From Lepidostoma basale (taxonomy: Eukaryota > Arthropoda > Insecta > Trichoptera > Lepidostomatidae), in assembly GCA_022606425.2 (NCBI GenBank), contig JAHDVF020001468.1, forward strand, positions 868,001 through 932,000: a stretch of 64,000 nucleotides of DNA, read 5' to 3'. The notes beneath the pieces were generated by a model, which made no database searches, was not told the origin of the DNA, and worked only from the letters and a program-made list of their open reading frames with translations. Below are positions 21,150 to 34,538 of the stretch, piece by piece (the stretch's first letter is position 1; every line of letters begins with the position of its first letter). The translations under genes were made by a program, and so were the position numbers.

Positions 21150-21575
21150 CAAATTACTGAATTTATCTGGGAAGTGTGTTTGGAAGAGATAAAAAAATGG
21201 AGAAAGACATTCACACAAATAAGGGTCGGTGCTGGGAAAAAAATATTGGCGCAAAATAAATGTAAGTCAGATTATTGCATCGTAAGTAAAAATAATAAAG
21301 GATCCCTGAGTTGGCTTGGACATATGGAACGAATGGTTAAAATAAATGTTGTATACAAGCAGTGTGAATGGAAAGAGAAGCAGTTGAAGACTAAGGAAAG
21401 CAAAGCATGACCAAATTAATCAAATATTAAAAGGCGGTCACATTGGAAGTCGAATAAATCGAAGAGCGTGCATGTTACGATGTATGAATGTAGAGGGGTG
21501 TGTTAAGACAGAGCAGTACTGCGGTCCATCCTCTTTGCCTATCCCTCCGGGGAAACGGCGTGATGGTTAGTTGTT
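21150..21575 (+). mobile_element. LINE tail of the (GTTA)n family, diverged
   Basis: Reads LSWLGHMERMVK..VYKQCEWK and, after frameshifts, the WHDQI, RACM(L)RCM and SAYPSGETA regions, ending gtgatggttagttgtta. Diverged from the main subfamily and not open. Confidence 0.7.
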
Positions 21576-21589
21576 AGAAAAATATATAT

Positions 21590-21970
21590 ATTTTTTGAAA
21601 TATAAAAATAATTTATGTTATGAAATATTCCACTCTTATTTTTTAATATCATAAGTATTTTAATAACCAATGAGAGAAATGTAAATAATAGTGACAGATG
21701 ACAGAAGATCCATTCTTACTTTTTCTATGACTTTCAATGACGTTTGGGGCGTTTTTTGACACTCGTTTGTTGTTTTCCGCGCAGTGCGGTAATAATTCCC
21801 ACTTATGCGATTTAAATAATTTGACATATTAGTTATTTTTAAAAATCAACAAATAAATTATTTATTTAAGTTTATTTACACAGTGTTTCGTGAAATGTTT
21901 AATTCATTATTAGCTCGTTTACCGGCTTCTAAAACACTTTACTGCTTCATTTGAATCTAAGGGTTCCAAA
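21590..21970 (+). promoter_or_regulatory. Probable promoter and 5' UTR region of the ORP1-type gene
   Basis: The 380 bases before the start codon contain a more GC-rich patch (gacgtttggggcg at about 21732, tccgcgcagtgcgg at about 21776-21790). No TATA box is evident. Position is the main argument; the transcription start is not determined. An upstream first exon is also possible. Confidence 0.35.
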
Positions 21971-24900
21971 ATGGAAAACGAAACAGATTCTGAAGAGTAC
22001 GATCCACACGAGCTCCTGTTGTACGCAGCTCGTAATGGAGATGTCCCGGTAGTGAAAAAATTGCTAATTGATCGACAAAACGGCGTTATTAATTTGGATA
22101 TCAGTTGCAAAGGTGAATAAATATTATTATATTTTTAAACAAATGTTACTGTATTTCTGTTCATTCATGTAGTGATAATGGTTGCACATTATTTTAATTC
22201 TTTGGTTGAACCTCATTATAAAATAAGTATATAAATTAAGGGTATTTTTTTTAATAATACCATTTATTGCGCAAATTATTCAGATATATATATCCTATCA
22301 AACAAACGATAACAAATCTTATATCAAACAGCATATAGGAGTGTACAATGCAATGAATTAAAAAAAATATCATACAATTATCATCATCACAATGGAAACA
22401 AGTTGCATAAATAAAACAAAGGATGCATAATCTCTCTGACAATCGTATGGTAAAAATTTGCAGCAGGATAATAATGTGTGAATAGAGTTATTAAGATATG
22501 AAAGGATCCATTGAGCAGAAAAACAAATTGAAAAAGGAAGTATATTAAAAAGAGAGTGATAATCTATCATCTCTGTCTACCCTTCTAGTTGTTGATTCAA
22601 AATAACTTTAATAACCATGATCCCACTGTAAGTTAACTTAAAATAAACAAAAAAATGCTGACACCAAAGATTCAAATGATATTGGAATGTATTTTACAAT
22701 CTTCAATATAATCAGAATATAGCACTGGTCTGGCATCTGGTCATGTCCAGGTTTGAATCCAAATCCGTTAGATCATGTGCTGAAGACCTAGACCACCACC
22801 CAAACTTGTTGGTTCTTCTTCTTCTTCTCAGCCATTCTCACTTCTTCATCTTCTTCTTTTTGTCCTGTCACACCTACGTGGTGCATAGGGCCTCAAGGAA
22901 CCTTCTCCACCCGACTCTATCGCATGCCTGATGCCTAACATCATCCCAAGTGAGGCCTGCTGGTTTAACCTCATCCTGCAGGGCTCTTCTCCAGGTGGCT
23001 CTAAGTCTGCCTCGCTTCCTCCTTCCCCCCATAGGGGACCAGTCTAGTGCGCCCTGAACGATGCAGGCTGGGTTCCGTCTCAGAGTGTGACCGATCCACT
23101 GCCATTTGCGTCTCTAATTGGCTTCTCGTCTGCCATGGTCCAGAGAACGGCATTTGACACTGTTTGCAGCTAATAGATCTTGAATATTGAGGGAAGGCAC
23201 CTATTTATAAACACCTGAAGTTTTCCAATATCATCTGGAGTAGATTTCCAAGTCTCACATCCGTACAGCAGTACGCTTTTAACGCTACTGCTGAATATTT
23301 GGAGCTTGAGCTTTCTCGAAATGATACTGGAACGCCATACAGGGCGAAGCTCCCATTGCCTCGTTGAGTCTGCTGGCTACATCTTTCTCCGTACCTCCCG
23401 AGCCTGCTATCATACTACCTAGGTAGCAAAAGCTGGTCGTGGTCACAGGGGAGACACCGTGGAACAAGATTAGGGTGGAGTTATTTGTAGACATTCGTAG
23501 GTCTACTGTCTTACTAGAACTCACTAGGACTGCCGAAAGACGGTGCAACACATCCTCCAGCACCATTATGTCATTCTCACTACTCTGTTGAATATAGACC
23601 TCTTTTAAACGTGTACAACATTTTCTATCTTGGGCTATCTGTTAACAACTACGACCCGTAAGTTGGATAATATCATCCGTCCACCTTTTTACTGGTATTC
23701 CTATGAGTCGTCTGTCTTTGTTAGGCCTCCACTTCAGGTTTTCACTTGCTGGTTACTCTAACGGTACTCTGATGTTACTTCCTGAAAAATATATTACTTC
23801 ATAAATATAAATATTTTTTCATTTGTATTCTGATCACTCTTTCTTTCATTGATGCCATATTCAAATCGTTTGTAGGTAAAGCAAAGAGTAACTTGGGCTG
23901 GACACCCTTGCACCTGGCAACTTATTTCGGGCACCTGGATGTTGCTAATCTCCTGCTGACACACGGAGCCGATGGAAACATTCCCAACGATGCTGGTGAC
24001 ACTCCTTTACACAAAGCTGCTTTTATTGGTCATGAAGTTAGTTGAATTCCTTTTTGAATCCTTCGGAACTTATTTCATTTGAATTTATGTTGTAATAAAT
24101 AAAATTATTAACTTGATTTAACATTTGAGGCATATTTATTTTTTAATTTTCATTTTATATTTATCTGGAAAACGTAAAACACATTTCTTATTTAATGTTT
24201 TTATTATATTTCACCAAGATTGTAACCCTCGTTAACAGAAAATCACTATTTATTTAAATGTTGTATACGTATACTTCTGTTAAATTATGTTTATATTTGT
24301 TACTTCCAATTATTTCCCATAGTTTTTGAGACTCTACAAAACTTTATAATATAAATATGTAGTCTAGTCAACCGGCTAAACATTCAAAATATCAGTGTGA
24401 TTATTCTAAATTTAATATTATTACTGTTTATTATTATTTGGTTGAATCGCTCTTTACATCATGACAGCATGAGCCAAATCGATGTAAAGGGATCGATCCG
24501 TCAAGATCGATATTATAGCTATCTTAGTGATTCTCGTGACATGTGATAGGTAGTTAATCTATCGCCATTTTATTGTCACGTGAATTCTACACCAGACCAA
24601 AGACAGTGTGACAATCACACTGTTCTCGCCGGGAATCGAACCCGAAACCTTCAGGTTGGCAGTCAATGCACTTACCACTCGGCCACGAAGGTTAATTATT
24701 TAAATAGATAAAGAATGGAAGCTTTAAAGTCTTTTCAACCTCAATAAACACATTTAACTTGCACAATAAATAGATTGTGTAAGTTAAACGTAAAAATTGT
24801 TTTCATGGTTTTCTAATATGTATACACCAGATTTTTTTTCAACATTATTTTCTTATTAATTATTATATTATTATTCAATTTTAGGAACTTCTGATCCTCT

Positions 24901-27900
24901 TACTCAGGCATGGAGTAGTAGTTTCGGTGATGAACGGGGAGGGAAAACTCCCGCGAGATGTATCAAAGACCCAGGATATCCACAAGCTACTGCTTGCTGC
25001 TGAAAACAATGAACAAAGAGAGAGAGAACTCAAACTTCTTGCAGCAGCTCGAGAAGGGAATGTGGAAATCTTCAACAAACTAGTGTGTATTAAATATACA
25101 TTTTAAATAAATGCATACGAGTACTCCAATAAGTTAAAGCAATTAAGTGTAAAGTGTAAATCAGTGATTACAAATTAATGGATTATTTCAACACCAAAAA
25201 ATATAATATAATTTGCCATTAAATATAAATATTTCACACTGGACAAAATCAATATCAATATAATTGATAATATTGGTTTTGGTTCTGCTTACATCAATTT
25301 TTGTCCCATGTTTGCATATTCAAATTTTAATACTGAAAACTTAAACAGATATAATTAATACAAATGAAAATGTCAGTTTTCTAGAAGTTTTATTATATTT
25401 TATGGGAATGACATGTTTCGCCGTTCTAAGGCATTTTCAAATGTATGATAATGATATCACATTTGACAATGCCTTAGAAGGGCAAAACATGTCATTCCCA
25501 TAAAATATAATAAAACTTCTAGAAAACTGACAATTTTATTTGTATTAATTATTTAATATGAAGTTTTACATCATTGTTCAAGAAACAATAAATTAAACAG
25601 ATATGTTTTATGTTCCATGCCAATTTAAAAAAATAACTTCTATTGTTTATTGGTTAATTTTATGTAAATTTATGGTAATTAACTAAAGACTATTAATTAA
25701 TTAAAGACATTTCTATACGGATAAATTTATATACATATGTACTGGTACACCCCTTGTACAAAATCGATCAATAAAATATAAATTACAAAATTTTGATTAC
25801 TTATTAAAATTACATAAGTATGGAATATAAAATTTATTTTGTATTAAGTATTATCCTAGCAAGGCGAAACATGTCACTCCCATGTAATATAATAAAACTT
25901 CTAGATCCCAGTTAAATACTAGATCATTTGCTATATAAATATGTGAACGCTTTGTTAGTACACAATGTATACTAAAATAATAAATGTTTACTTATTGTAT
26001 CTTGAACAATGATATAAAACTCCATATTAAAAATGTGTTTGAATGAAAACATCTGTTTTATAGAAGTTTAAGTATATTATACGGGAATGACATGTTTCGA
26101 AATTAAACTTTTTTAAATGTTAAATTGATAAGGCGGTAACATTGAACTGGGTGACCTTCATATTTAAATCAATAACTAAATGTACTGCATTGCACATAAG
26201 TTTAAAATAGAATTGGTAATCCCCAATCACCGAAGGTTAATATCCTATTAGAATTATTGACTATATTAAGACATTTTTTTATTGTTGTTGTACATTGAAT
26301 ATGCTTTTAACCTTTTGATAAACTTTTTTGATTATACGTATGTCATTTAGCATTCTTAAAATTGTGAATTAATAACATTGCAATTAATGAATAGTATATT
26401 ATACCTTTTTGTTCTAATTTTATTTAATATCGTTCATTTGAAAATTTAACATTATATTTATTTATCATTTATCGTGTACATGATTTTGAAGCATTCCAAC
26501 TGCTGAAACATGTTCTAGGGAGGCATTTATATTAACCCTTTGGTTGCCGGCACTTCTGGAATTACTATGCCAAAATAGCCACGATTTTAGAGAAAGTAAT
26601 TTAAAAATAAAATGTATAATATACGAGTATTTATAAACAGTCTGTAAAATAAGCCCTTGTACGAAGGAAAAAGAATCGCGTGTGGAATGTGGAAATCACA
26701 GAGCTATTAGTCTTTTGAGTGTCAGTAAAGTCTATGGCAGAATTTTAATAGAAAGAGTAAGAAAATTGTCGAGTGACAAAGTTTGGAATGTGCAAGTTGC
26801 CTTTATGAATGGCAGAGGATGTATGGATCAAATTTTTGGACTTCGTACATTGACAGAGAAGTTTCTGACCAAAAACTGCAAACTTTTCTGTGCGTTTGTC
26901 GATTTCCTAAAAGCATATGATTACATTAATAGAGTAAAGTTGTGGAAAATATTGTCTGAATATGGAATAAGTACAAAACTGATCACACCAATTAAGTCGC
27001 TATATGCGGAAAGCAGAGTCAGAGTAAACAGAGATCTTACAGTCTGGTTTGATATCAAGAAAGGTGTCAAAGAGCTGAAGGTTGAATGTAGATGCTAAAA
27101 TGAGCGGTGTGTCAGTAAGCTGTCTCTTTCATTCTTAAGCCCACCGTTAAGTTTGTAAGCCATGCCATTAATTTAGCTTTATCTCGGTGTGCAAAAAATA
27201 TTCCCAGTAGAGTCCAAACACTACGAGGAATGTATAATAAATGTATGTGTTCTAAACAACTGATAGACATCAGACCCGTAGTTACTGGCTGTCCAATTTT
27301 CTTTTACATTTAATGAAATCTTTTAACTCTAAATATGCTTTTTTAATTAAAAATATATACAAATGTAGCACTGACTCACTCCCTCACACTCTGTCTAAAA
27401 CGTATATGATTATTTTATAAATCATGGCTTCGATCCGTCAGATTCAGTACTTCTCACTAGTGTAGCGAAAGCCGATAATTCGGATTTCAGCAAACAAATG
27501 GTGATGTTAATGTAATTTTTGTACTTTTCTGTTTAGTTACGGAACCCACAACCACCCAACATCAACTGTGTAGACACCCAAGGTAATAGCTGTTTACATT
27601 GTGCTTCATATAGAGGACACACTCAACTAGCAGTCATATTACTTCAAAATGGGATTGATTCTACTATTCGAAATATTAACGGTAATTATTATTTATCAAC
27701 TTTTCAAAAACTGTGACTTCTTAACATGTACAATACTTAAATATATAAGAATACAGTTATATATATTATTATTTGTTCACTTTGGACAAAATGAATATTA
27801 TTTATATCATCATCCATTTGTCACAGAACAGGTTTCGCCTAATGTGGCTATTATAGATTGCACAAACTGTGTAAAGTGTAAATATTGTATAATTAAATCA

Positions 27901-30900
27901 TAAAATATTATATACTCACTGGAAAACATGGCTTAAATTGTTATTTATGTCAATACAACAACTTGACTTATAACCATAAGTTTGAGTAGAAAAGTATTTG
28001 AGAGTTTTGTTCATTATTTCACAGGTCAAACAGCTGTAGATTTAGCCAAAGACTCACAAATGAGACAAGTGTTGAGTGTGAGACCAGTTCAACAGATACA
28101 GCGGACTGCTACAAGATTTGAAGGCCAGTTACTTAAGAGATCAAGGTTTCTAGGCTGGAAATCGATTTGGGTAGGCAATCAAAATATTTAAATCTTATTT
28201 TTATTTAGGTAATTCTTGCAATCTGTTTAGACAGGATTTCTAATGTGTTACTGTGATCAAGATGTCCAACTTTCTCTCCATCTCTCTGTTGGTCTGGGGT
28301 CTCATGCATCACAATCTTGGGAATCTGCGCTGGGTCCATCCTCTAGATTTGGCCCCCAGAATCATCTGAATCAGAATCAGAATCGTCTGTTTAAATAATA
28401 ACGAAACATCAGAATGTTTAAACCTGAAAAATGTTTAAATCTCCAGAAAATTCCAATGAGTTTCAAACTATGCCTAGATTATTAAAATAATTTGTTTGAC
28501 ATTTTTTATTCTTCTGCTTTTCCTACTTGGATTACGCCTTTCGGCACGTTATTCTCTGCATCAAGTTCATTCTTGAGAAATGGACTGCCAGCTGTGGCGG
28601 TACTCCCATAGAAGTCCAGAAGGCCGGCTTGCGTAAGAAATTTTTAATCAAAACCTCTTCTGGCTTACAGAGTTTCAGCACTTGTAGCTATTCCTCTTAC
28701 TTGGGAACATTATTGGAAGGTGATTTGGTGGGTTGTTGGTTTATGCGGGGGCATGATTAGTTAAATTGGGAGGGTTTGATTCAAAATTTCTTACGCAAGC
28801 CGGGCTTCTAAGCTTCTATGGGAGTACCGCCACTGACTGCCAGCTATCTTTCTATATCTTCGAAGGTCATCCCTGAGGTCTGCTCCCTTGAGGTAAACCA
28901 TCCCTTGCTGCTCTTACGGCCCTCGAATCTGCCATTCTGGTCAGGTGTTCATTCCAGAACCTTCTTCTCCGCTGTCCCCATTTTACAATATTCTACACTT
29001 CGCAAAACCTTCGAATATCCGTCTTTAGTATTCTGTCATGAAGGTTTTGTCAGCAATGCTTCTGGGTTTCTTTATTTCGCTGGTTCGAAGGAGGCTTTTG
29101 ATTCTGACAGTGTATTGTATATTCTCACGTTGCTTTAGACTTTAGATGGTCATATGTTTTTTTTTATTACAGTGTTTAATTATTCCTTTTTTTGTATGCA
29201 GGCTGTACTTCAACGAGGAGTGTTATCGTACTACAGCAGTCGGGGTGAAGCTAACAGTGGGGGTGGCAATAGCCGAGGAGATTGGAAGTACCTAGATAGT
29301 GCTCGCTTGACCGCAAGCCCCACTGATTCGGCACAAATTCTACTCCACTTTTCAGACGGCACAGCACAGAGACTGCGAGTGCCTCCCAACTCCGTACCCT
29401 CCACCCTTGTTGCTAGGCAGGTAATCATAAAATAAATATTATTTAATAATCCTTGATATTATTAAATAACCTTTAATTATGTGTTTATATTGAATTTATT
29501 AAATTGTATCTTTAACATTTCAATTCAGATTCATAATTACTCTAATGCATGGGTCGGCAACCTTTTGTTGTGAAAGGGCGAAATATTTGACGTGGAGATT
29601 CGTGCGGGCCGCACTTGGGTCACATGTCATTACAGTATACTAACAATACTAACAATATTTAACCTAACTAACCAACCAAAAAATGGACTGCCACACGTTA
29701 ACCGATGCGGCGCTCCATCCTTCTCTTTTCGCCCCCGCGGGAGACGCAGTGTGATGGGTAGCGAACCTCATCGCCACCAATAGGCATCTCCCACTCCTAC
29801 AATATTTGTGAACAAATATTTTAGTTTTAAAAATAAAATGCTTTTTGTATATTTTTACAACATTTAATGTAGTTAATAAAATCAATAACATTTTTGTGGT
29901 TGCGTTTAACTTGCAAGTTTTTTAATATTAGCTTGCATTTTTGAGACCCGTAGTATTGCGTCTAAATATGAATCCGATAACTGAGAATACTGTTTGTTTT
30001 TTCAATAATTCAGAATTGAAAAAATTATCATATGATATCGTCTGTCACGTGTGGCGAGAATCTTGCGGGCCGCACCAAGACGCCTCGCGGGCCGCTGGTT
30101 GCCGACCCATGCTCTATTGCTATTAAAATTTTCAAAACTTAGGATGTAATCAAATTAACAATTAAACAATATGTGTTTCTTTTTTTTTTAACAAATTTGA
30201 GACTTATTCCACATTATTTTTCTGATATTGGTTTACTTGTCCCTTTAGTGAAAAATTATTTTGTTTATTTGTTTTGGCTTTTCACATTGCATGGTTCTTT
30301 TTGATTTTCTTCAAGAATATTTTGAGGTAAGAGATTTATTTGAATTTTTTTTTACATCATGTATTTTAATATAAATATGTATGTTTTTGATAAATTTGAT
30401 TTAAAACAAAATTAAAGCATTAAGTATATTTCATTAGATATATTTTTTTTTGTGTAAGGATGTTTTCCATAGATCTTTTTCGCTTTTTCATAATATATAC
30501 ATATTTTTGTGATAATTTTACTTTTCATTTCCACTTGTCTGTGAGATTTTTATACATACCAAATTTAAAACTTCATCCCTAGTCCAAGTGGGATTGACTT
30601 TAACTTATTTTTATAAATGGAGTAAAGCACGGAGGACTCTCGGTCATTTTTTGCGTGCTGTATATCTTACATATCCCAAAATTTACACGACGTTGATGTA
30701 ATTTATTACATGAGTAAATAATAGAATACATGTAAACTAAAACACAAAAATGACACTTAAGTCAGAATTAAAATGGATGGAGTTTCATTGATCGATTGAA
30801 CTAAAAGAAAATATGTATTTACTTATATACAATATCTTCTTCTTCACATGCCGTATCAGGTCCCCCTGACGTTGGCAATCACTCCGGCGAAGGCTTCTCT

Positions 30901-33900
30901 ATCTTGCGCAACCCGGAACAGCTCCTCCACATGTCTCATCCCGGTTCAGTCTTTTATGTTGTACAGCCAAGACGTTTGCCTTCTACCAGGACCACGCTGC
31001 CCCTCAATTTTTCCCATCAGTATTCTTCTTCTTCTTCTTCTTCTTCTTCAGCCTGTATTGACCGTCCACTCCTGGACGTAGGCCTCCTCTCGCATTTTCC
31101 ATTCTCTTCTATTCTGAGCGATCCGCATCCAGGCACTTCCTGCACTTCTCCCGATATCGTCGCGCCAACGCAACTGTGGGCGCCCAACTCCACGCTTTGC
31201 CATCCTTGGCCACCAGCACAGCAGTCGCCTTGTCCACTTTTCCTCTGGATCGCGAGCGACATGTCCCGCCCATCGCCACTTGAGGGTTGCGGCCATCTTG
31301 ATAACCCATCAGTATTAGTTGGAGCAAACTGTATTTCAGTATTAGTTGGAGCAAGCTGTATTTATCTCCTATCAGTATTAGTTGGAGCAAACTGTATTTA
31401 TCTCCCTGCAGAATGTGACCCAGATATGAAATCTTACGGACCTTATCGTCCTTTAGCAGTTGTCTACTACAATTGTCCACGGTATGCGAAGCATTCTCCT
31501 GTGCAACCACACTCGAATGCTTCCAACCGGTTCATAGTGTGCACTTTCAGGGTCCAAGTCTCCAAGCCATAGAGTAATACCGACCAGACATAGCACTTCA
31601 ACCTTCTCTGCCATATACAATATAATTTATTTTTATTATAACAAAAACCTACCTAAATAGATAAACCTAACATCCCCATTATTTATTTATGTAGGAATGG
31701 ATAACAGCCTTCAAGGAACATATTGCTTACTCGGCTTACTACCTCTGGGGCTGCGAACGCAATGGAGAAACAGCATCCTCCCAGGACCATGATGATGATG
31801 AAGAAGAGGCCGCCGGAGATAGTCGGGGAGGCGGAGAGGGCCAGGGCCGGCCCTTGGGCAGTATGCAGGATGCCCTTACAGATGCCACTAACCACTTGGC
31901 CCTTCTTGAGTCACAACTCGGGGAGTGTGCCGCATTGCTTGCTGCGCTGGAGAAGAGTATTCATATGGGAACCACACTCCATCAATCCACCTACATGGTT
32001 AATAGTCAATTATTTTACTTTAAACTTTGTATATGCGATTTTTTTATGAATTAAAACATTGTTTTTTCCACTTTTAAGTATGTTTTTATCGATATGTTTC
32101 GAAGACTTTACACCTTCATCATCGGGAGAACGGTATAGACTGTTTATATCGTTAGTTTAAACCATCTATATCATTGGTTTATATCGTTCTCCTGATGACA
32201 AAGGTGAATTTGAACATTTCGAGAAAAATAAACTCAAAAGAAGAAAAAATACTGATTCAATTCATAACAATTCGTCATTCTTGAATTCTACAGTTTTCAT
32301 ACCTTGTGTTTACCAAGAAAATTGTATTGAAATATGATGTATGGTGAAATACTACACGAAGGAATAAGTAAGGAATGTAGAGTACGTGTACGCATCCACA
32401 TTAAAATTAAGAAAGGGTCACCAAGACCATTTGTACTTATGGAACAAATAGAGTAGGATAAAATGGTTGAAAGTTATATGCAAGCAATGTGAATGGTAAA
32501 AAGAGTAAAGGTAGGCAGAGTAATACATGGCATGACCAGTGGCGGTATTTCCATACAAGCCGAAAAGCCGGGCTTCCCTTAAAAAAATCTACAATAAAAC
32601 AAAGTTTTTTTGAATATTCGTGCGAGTTAAAGCAATTTAATTCATTGCGTTGCAAATGACTCCAATGACATGCGCTGAAATGACCTAAGTGTATGTTTTG
32701 TTCCACTCATACGCACAGTATTTTATTTCACTCATACGTACCGTAGGTGAGATGCCTGCGAAATCGCCTACATGTTTTGTTTCATATTTTTGATGGGCTT
32801 CATATCAGGCTTGCTAAATGTAAATGGGTCTTTGTCGTACTTATGTATATTTGGCTTGTGATCATATAGCTAGGTGCATATATACCAGAAGATTACCCAC
32901 AATTTTTTGTATGGATTTGAAGCCGGGCTTTATCTCTCTGAAGTATGTTACTATTCGATGTGGCACGAACTACATTTCTATTGTCAGAATGTTATCTGTC
33001 ATTTACCTTATGTGCAGAAATGTTATGAAAAGAAAGAATATATAATTTCTTTACGAACATTTATTTATAATTCATGTTTCGGTGTTAACATTATTGTCTA
33101 TTTACAGCTTATTTCTTATTAATTATATTTCTTCTTGTATTTGTAAATACATTATTATATTATACAAGAACAATAGTTTGATGACACAGAAAATTATTTT
33201 TAGTTTAGATTTAAAATGCGCCTAAAATGGGATTTAAAATCAATTAATTCACAAAATTAATTTAGAAAGATAAAACTCTTTTAATCCGAAAAAAAAACGT
33301 TATCGTGACCCTCTACTAATATTATAACACAAAAAAGTCAGACGGGCTTGCCTTACTGGTAGAACCTAGGCACGCTACTGGGCATGACCAGTTATTCTAC
33401 TTCTGACTGGTTTTAATAGTTCATTTCCATCTTTTGGTGGATCGGCAGCTAGCTGAATAATCTAATTTTTATTTACTGTTCCATTGTAACTTTACTTTTT
33501 ATCTCCAAGCGTTTTCAACACGTGGGTTGTACGGGCCAGCGGGTCCTCAGCACCCTGAAACACTGCCTGGCTCTGGTGCGGCAGGCAGACGAGACTCGCG
33601 GGGCGCGGCTGAGGGCCGAGAAGGAGCGCTGTCGGGTGCTAGAGGAAGCCCTTGCAGTGCTGGCTGCAGAACACCATGACCTTGAACAGTCCTTTGCGGA
33701 GCAGATTTCAGAACATAAGGTACAATAAAGGGCAGCTAGTAAACATGTTTTTAACTAAAAACATGAATAAACATAAGATATTTATATGTGAAACAAATGG
33801 GAAATTATTTGTTTAATCATTTAGAGTGGATTGATAAAAAAATGAATTAATGTTAATGCCTTAAGTTTATCAAATATAAAACAAGTACAATTGTATTTAC

Positions 33901-34502
33901 TACAATTGTCTAGAATGTGATTTTACCATTGTGTGGCGTTGGTATTTATTATAATTCTTAAGATGTTTGTTTTGAACTTTTTATCGCTTTTATCAATAGG
34001 TAGGATAAAAGAACACAAAACCATTTAAAATGTTCATGCTTAAAAATATGGTTTGAAATTAACAAAAACTTTTTTTTCAGAGCTCAAGCAAGAAGCAAAA
34101 ACGTCCTTCTAGATTTTATGATAATTCTGATGACGAATTTTATGATGCCTTTGAAGCTGGTAAGTTTATTCAATTTAGGTCTAAAATGTACTTTTTCCAA
34201 TTTAGAAATCTAATTCGATATGTAATTTTATAAAATATTGTAATATATTTTCTGTTCTGTTGTCAGACTGTCTTTCACATTGAAATCATTGCGTTTAAAT
34301 TGTCGAAACCATGTCTCATATGTTCTTATCAATGGAGCGTGTTCACCATATGTTTCTACCAGCAAATGATGACTTTCCACAGCCGTTTTCTTTTGATTAA
34401 ATAAGAAAAGCAATGCGTGCCGCAAATGCTATTTTTCAGACACAAACATCGTCATGATCACTGAACGATACAACACAGATGCTATTGTTTGACAGACTCA
34501 AC

Positions 34503-34538
<36 letters not shown>

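Noticed and set aside
24640..24694. Possible tRNA gene (A and B boxes)
   Set aside because: No full cloverleaf acceptor pairing, joined to a repeat body with sister copies; it is a SINE head.
28818..29138. 106-residue + frame before ORP1 exon 6
   Set aside because: Overlaps the end of a hAT MITE and intron sequence; no splice-site support or family match.
31310..31400. Three 18-base repeats as a CRISPR-like or regulatory array
   Set aside because: Eukaryotic context, no spacers of equal length; a local tandem duplication within LINE-derived sequence.
30904..31572. 222-residue open frame on the + strand
   Set aside because: It lies antisense across LINE C-terminal fragments and a Ser-rich (TCT)n run; the minus strand has the recognisable LINE protein words.
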